Source: Boswellia sacra (taxonomy: Eukaryota > Streptophyta > Magnoliopsida > Sapindales > Burseraceae). Taken from it: DNA of 64,000 bases. Both the position numbers and the translations under genes were made by a program. The DNA lies in assembly GCA_013180625.2 (NCBI GenBank), contig SNVD02009732.1, forward strand, positions 62,001 to 126,000, read 5' to 3'. Below are positions 59,677 through 64,000 of this stretch, one piece after another. Below the pieces are notes generated by a model that was not told the origin of the DNA, did no database searches, and saw only the letters and a list, made by a program, of their open reading frames with translations. Within the stretch, counting starts at the first letter, position 1; each line of letters starts with the position of its first letter.

Positions 59677-60585
59677 GGAAAATTAAAAAAATAGACACTT
59701 TTAGGGCCTTAAGTGTAATTTTAGATATATCCTGAAAAATTTTTGTATCACAGATACTTTCTTCAAAAAATAACTAAAATATCCTTTGAAATTCAATTTA
59801 TTCCTAAACTCTTTATTTTCCCATTTTCTTTACTTACCTCTTCCTATTTTCATAACCGTATCCTATTTTCATAACCGTCTGTTGTTGTCCAGCTTCTAAT
59901 ACCCCTCGACATCGTTAGAAATTCAGTCCAAAATACAACAAGAGAAACGAGAAACTTATCCTGTATTTCGGAATTTGTGGTAGATTTTAGAGATTTTGAA
60001 TTTGGGGATTTGTGTTTGTGGGGCTAAATGAAGTGTTATTTGGTTGATTTTTTGGTTTGATGTGTGTAAAAATTGTGAAAATCGACGCGCTTCGTCGTGA
60101 CAAAAAGGACACTTGACATGTCGAGTCCTATCGGATGCTTTAACCGACACTCGCTATCATCGTCGGTGTTCACTCGACACTAGACATAACGTGTCGAGTC
60201 CTGTCGGATGCACGGATCGACACTCGACATAACGTGTCGAGTCCTGTCGGATGCACAGATCGACACTCGCCATCAAGGCATTTTCGAAGACTCAACACGT
60301 TATGTCGAGTGTCAGTCCGTGCATCCGACAAGACTCGACATGTTATGTCTAGTGTCGAGTGAACACCGACAATGATGGCGAGTGTCAGTTGAAGGATCCG
60401 ATAGGACTCGACATGTCGAGTGTCCTATTCGTCACGATGAAATGCGTCTTTTTTTTTTTTTAAGTTTGAGTCTCAAAGGACATTTTAGTCATTTTTTCAA
60501 GAAAGTGTCTATGGCATGAAAATTTTTCGAGATGTGTCTGAATTTCATTTAAGGCCCCTAATTTTATCTATTTTTTCAATTTTCC
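59677..60585. mobile_element. Fold-back MULE, ~0.9 kb, non-autonomous
   Basis: The ends are ~110-bp inverted repeats (59,677-59,790 and 60,473-60,585): ggaaaattaaaaaaatagac against ggaaaattgaaaaaatagat, then aggggcctta, gaaaaatttt and actttctt. Inside is a second inverted repeat of gtcgag words. The ends resemble the TIRs of the large MULE (ggaaaatt...cct) and the subterminal vocabulary is the same, so the two probably belong to one family. No convincing 9-bp target duplication was found (aaattaaag / tcgaaaaag, 5 of 9). No coding content. Confidence 0.85.
60084..60448. repeat. Long gtcgag inverted repeat inside fold-back MULE
   Basis: Left arm about 60,084-60,244 and right arm about 60,290-60,448 align over ~160 bases in reverse complement (gtcgtgac / gtcacgat ends; acatgtcgagtcctatcgg shared). 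Within the left side a 43-bp unit (cgacactagacataacgtg and on) is repeated twice at 60,175-60,260. Confidence 0.9.
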
Positions 60586-60709
60586 TCGAAAAAGAATAAG
60601 TTGAATATCAGAGATGGTAGCTAACTCCACCGGAATAACAGGTTACAAGTTAAAGTTGAAAAAAAAGGCTTCCCAACGAGAGCCATTGGATTAGAAACTT
60701 AAAGTTAAG

Positions 60710-60775
60710 TCTCTAATCCAACGGTCCATGTAGCTGCTGTATGTATACAGCTGCTGGACCGTAGTATGACTCACA
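60710..60775. repeat. Short palindromic module at right edge of 14-kb block
   Basis: gtagctgctgtatgtatacagctgctgg is a near-perfect palindrome, preceded by ggattagaaactt / aagtctctaatcc, another inverted pair. Its reverse complement shares ggtccagcagc with 46,790. Confidence 0.6.
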
Positions 60776-60843
60776 TGTGATATTGGCAGAGTAGAAGGTA
60801 GTGACTAATTAGGTGCTTGGCACTTGTTTTCCATATCCATATG
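60776..60843. repeat. Dispersed segment, copy 2 (detached tail)
   Basis: gatattggcagagtagaagg...ccatatg matches 2,403-2,470 (gatattggcaagtagaagg...attatatg). It completes the copy that breaks off at 46,748. Confidence 0.85.
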
Positions 60844-61330
60844 TAGGACCGACCCAGGGGTTTTAGGGCCCTAAGATGAAATTTATAAACAGAAGCTTTT
60901 TGTATTTAATTAAAATAATTATAAATTTAATTTATAAAAAAATGTATTTTATCTAAAATTCATTTTTCTTGCCTTTTATGCAAAATTGTCAATCAAATCT
61001 TTATATTCAAGTTTTTGTAATATTTCTTTTTCAGTAGATAATAAAGCTTATCCGTTTAACATGTGTTATAACATCGGTGATTGTGGATATGATTTTATTA
61101 ATTTTAGTTTTGAAAAGCTTAATTCATTTTGCTGAACCAATTGTTATGGGTATTATTAATAATAATCTATAAGCAATATAAGAATTTGGAAAAGACTATA
61201 CCTTTTTTTTAATATAGTTAAGTGTCTTTGAAGTATTTTTTTTTCTTTGAAGTATTTTTTTTTATCTTGTATAACTTCTTTTAAAACCATAAGCTTTTGA
61301 AAATAAATTTAATACTTAAATATCTGAAAA
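60844..61330. mobile_element. Possible hAT end, partial
   Basis: Copy 1 of the dispersed segment continues past this point, but here it is replaced by taggaccgacccagggg and gggccctaag, which resembles the GC-rich termini of plant hAT elements (compare cagaggcggaccgac at 3,690). The 8 bases before it are tccatatg. I could not find the other end, so the boundary at the right is arbitrary. Confidence 0.4.
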
Positions 61331-62780
61331 CATATTGTTAATTTTTGCAAAATGGATAGTTAACAATAACTTAATTGAAAACAGTAAAGTAAAATGAAAC
61401 AGAAGATTTTACGTGGTTCGGCTATAAATCAACTATATCCACGGGCAACAAGTTGCAATCCACTATACTATATACGTTTATACTCAACTTAGGACTCTTT
61501 ACAGTGATAGACACCTGATCACTCATAAACCTAACTATGCAAACTTGATTAACATTGATTATAGCTATAGTCTTTTACATACTCTTCTAATGTTGTATGT
61601 CATAGTTATGACTAATGTAATTACACTAATTTAGTTAGACATAATCAACGTAACTGTTATAGACTCATGTAATCACTCAACTCACTTAAGTTTACACGAT
61701 TCAATAATAATTGCAAATCAGATCTATGCTCATACTCAACACACATGAGCTATACGCAATCTTAACTCACTTAAGCGTAAAGCTTTTACAACGAAAGACA
61801 AAGAAAAATAACACGCTCAAATGATTCTTTCGATTTTGCATATATTACAAGCCTTGAGTGCTTGTTCCTTACATAAGCTACGTTAATAGCTATTTAAAGC
61901 TTGTAATCATCAAATCCAATCATTATCAATTCCCTGCAAAATCTAAATGAGGTGGTTAGATAAAGATCACATAATATAGAAAAGTATATCTCAATTACTT
62001 AGACAATTAACAAACATTTTCTAATCAAGTAAGTGATTCGCAATCAATTAAGATAATCAATCAATCAAGATAAGTATTTATAAAAAATATCTTAATCTTA
62101 AATGTGATTGATAATCAAGATAAAGCTTTTCAAAAATCACTTCAATCAGTCAATTAATTATTTTCCTAAAAATAAATCTTTCATAATGTATTAGGACAAA
62201 GCATTCTTCACATGTTTTTATCACAAGTTGACAAAACAAATATTGATCATATACATTGCACATATATGAAATTTGCCACGTGTCACGTTGACACCAATAA
62301 TCTCTTCCTTTGGTATCTTGTGATGATAATATTCACATGTTTTTGTTAGCACAAAGTCCTGCGTGGTTAAGTGTAATGCAATTGAAAACAGAATACAAGA
62401 CACTTAGTCAAAAAATACACATAGAAACAATAAAAAGCCAACTTTCAATTATAACATATACAACTGAAATAACACAACTGAATCGATCAGTACTTGCATA
62501 AAAAATTTATCAAACACAGATCACTAACATATTGCAATTTGCAAACTAAGTAATCAGACTCAAATCAAAACCTGAAAACAACATTGCACCACATGAATCA
62601 ATTACTCCCCATTAATTAAAACAAAAATTAATCTTGCAAACAACATGATTAAAATTTGCATAATAGATCAGTCAAACACCAATCCCTGCAAGTTTAAACG
62701 TCAATAAAAAAATCCATAAACAAAAACTGCTAAGCACAAAAACATCCATTACTACTACTTCCTTTTGGTTTCATAACAAG
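61331..62780. other. Retroelement-like debris, no gene
   Basis: A block agattttacgtggttcggc...ctatatccacggg near 61,403-61,442 resembles a word common in plant copia LTRs or leaders. No TG...CA pair or primer site could be placed. The rest is AT-rich without recognised genes. Confidence 0.35.
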
Positions 62781-62840
62781 TGCCAAAGACAAAGGGGGGT
62801 AATCATAGAGTTCAAAAACATGGAAAAATAAATTTAATGT

Positions 62841-63120
62841 TCAGTTAAGCTGGACAGACTTGCGCACAGGCAATTTTAGTGGAACACTAGATCTCGTCTT
62901 TAAGTGTCTAGTAGTGGTCTTAAACCTTCTAACCACAAAGGAAGGGCAAACTTGTTCTTGAGTTGGAGCCAAGGTATGTTGAACACTTGTTTCGATGGAG
63001 GTGACAAATGTAGCAACTATTTCTCGAATTTCTCGAGCATGTCTCTCAGCTGTGGTTTCTCTCCTTTGAGAGATATCCACCAATGTTGCAGATTCTTGCT
63101 GTGTGGTTGCTGGAGGTGGA
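62841..63120 (-). CDS. Unidentified minus-strand ORF, truncated by LTR
   Basis: The minus strand is open from about 63,120 to the stop at 62,841: PPATTQQESATLVDISQRRE, HAREIREIVATFVTSIETSV, then a basic tail (VVRRFKTTTRHLKTRS). I recognise no family. The upstream side is cut by the LTR that starts at 63,133, so this is probably the 3' end of a broken gene or retroelement frame. Confidence 0.3.
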
Positions 63121-63132
63121 GAAGAGTGCGAA

Positions 63133-64000
63133 TGATAGGTGTCTATTTATGTATTACTTTTATATCAATTCGTCCATGTTTCTTTGCTATATTCCTTGGT
63201 ATTTTTATGTTTTTGTGTGGTTTTGATGTTTGTAGGAGTTTTGGAGCAACTTGCACAAAAATGGAGTAAAACCCTTCATTTTCACCTCTGCTAGTCAACC
63301 ATCTTCTCGGATTTAATTGTATTGATATACAATGAACCCGATGACATATTATATACCGTTGGAAAGCTCTCGAAGTCTATTTTCTGGAGAAATTTACGGT
63401 TTATAAATCCATTCAGTGTACCAAAAGTTGTAATCAAAACAGTGTGAGATGTATAGAAATATAATTCCACAAGTCACTGTAGCATGTATAATACGGGACA
63501 CTGTAGCAATTCACTGTAGCAGAGTATTTAAACACATTTTAGGGTTTTATTTTGATAACTTGAAGAGGGGAGAACGTGGAGGAGGCTGCATCTTTGGATT
63601 TCTCTCATCTCTTGGAGTTCTTGAAGGAGATTGAAGGCTTGGAAAGAGGAAGAACTACAAATCCTAAAAGATTTCATCAAATTTGCTAAGTTTTCCCTTT
63701 CCCTTTCATTTTCTGGAATGTCTCCATATTGTATTGTATTTGTATTCTGTCTGAATATGTGTAACTAAATCTGAATTGGTTGAGGGTGATTTCAAAGCCC
63801 TTGATATGGTTTTTGTAAGTTGATTGTGCAAGGAATTGTTATCCAATTCTCTAATTGAAGTTGCTTGTATTCTCCCATGTTTAATGCTTATGATTGCTTG
63901 CTGATTGTATTTGGGTGGCCAACTGAATATAATCTGGATATTGTCTATTGCTAGACTAGAAATCTTGATCCGTAATTGTCTTGAATTTCTAATCATTAGT
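63133..64000 (+). repeat. LTR (probably gypsy/Tat-like), runs off window
   Basis: It begins TGATAGGTGTCTATTTATG and contains accgttggaaagctctcgaa, three actgtagca words (63,476-63,522), a TATA-like tatttaaacac at about 63,525 and a T/C-rich leader ttagggtttt. These are typical of long plant gypsy LTRs. The 3' end and any primer site lie past 64,000. Confidence 0.6.

Larger units (their letters stand above)
46749..60775. other. 14-kb block splitting dispersed segment copy 2
   Basis: Copy 1 is continuous at 2,400-2,420, but copy 2 is interrupted here. The joints (actcttgat | ggctctgg on the left, acatgtgat | attggc on the right) share 6 of 9 bases, which hints at a worn target duplication. Related words facing inward near both ends (ggtccagcagc) could be terminal repeats. 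Contents: tandem repeats, the gtcgtaaa array, a receptor-kinase pseudogene and a fold-back MULE. Whether this is one element, a nest, or a rearrangement is undecided. Confidence 0.5.

Noticed and set aside
59668..60594. 9-bp target duplication for the fold-back MULE
   Set aside because: aaattaaag and tcgaaaaag agree at only five of nine bases, not better than expected in AT-rich DNA.

Overview
The window is nuclear DNA of a flowering plant, very probably a eudicot. It is AT-rich, its pseudogenes carry GT-AG introns, it holds plant disease-resistance gene fragments (receptor-like protein, TIR-NBS-LRR), and it holds plant transposon families (copia, hAT, Mutator, CACTA) and an endogenous caulimovirid. 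The resistance-gene families and the pararetrovirus would suit Citrus or a relative, but the sequence alone cannot prove that. I found no intact protein-coding gene and no tRNA, rRNA or CRISPR. Every recognisable coding region is broken or truncated.

Layout. 1-1,235: 5' end of a minus-strand Ty1/copia element (gag, PBS, LTR). 1,252-2,470: first copy of a dispersed low-copy segment. 3,690-7,087: a hAT element with an 8-bp target duplication and a decayed transposase. 8,850-16,792: a 7.9-kb Mutator-like element (MULE) with ~110-bp TIRs and a 9-bp target duplication. It holds a plus-strand DUF1985/Ulp1-like gene, a minus-strand MuDR-type transposase and a cluster of hairpins. 16,987-17,750: start of a receptor-like protein (RLP) pseudogene. 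17,998-24,425: a CACTA element with a 3-bp target duplication that carries intron-containing pieces of at least four unrelated host genes (glycine-rich RNA-binding protein, monodehydroascorbate reductase, a ZFYVE26/spastizin-like protein, a kinesin-14).

25,820-27,415: minus-strand C-terminal piece of a TNL resistance gene, split by an 801-bp non-autonomous hAT element with an exact 8-bp target duplication. 28,036-41,612: two head-to-tail copies of an endogenous pararetrovirus (movement protein, capsid region with zinc knuckle, protease, RT, RNase H; no integrase seen). The repeat junctions fall at the tRNA-Met primer site, and both copies are crippled by stops or frameshifts. 42,812-43,450: a decayed relative of the 26,230 hAT element. 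44,957-45,282: a PPR fragment. 45,554-46,748: second copy of the dispersed segment; its tail reappears at 60,776-60,843.

46,749-60,775 separates those two parts. It holds MULE-end-like modules, AT-rich tandem repeats, a ~3-kb array of degenerate ~21-bp units built on a gtcgtaaa core, a receptor-kinase pseudogene (56,768-58,144, minus) and a fold-back MULE (59,677-60,585) related to the large MULE. 60,844 to the end: a hAT-like end, retroelement debris, an unidentified minus-strand ORF and, from 63,133, a partial LTR running off the window.

The genes do not form a pathway. The region reads as a resistance-gene neighbourhood turned into a nested transposon graveyard. The most notable parts are the multi-gene-capturing CACTA, the Ulp1-carrying MULE and its fold-back relative, the tandem pararetrovirus, and the gtcgtaaa array.
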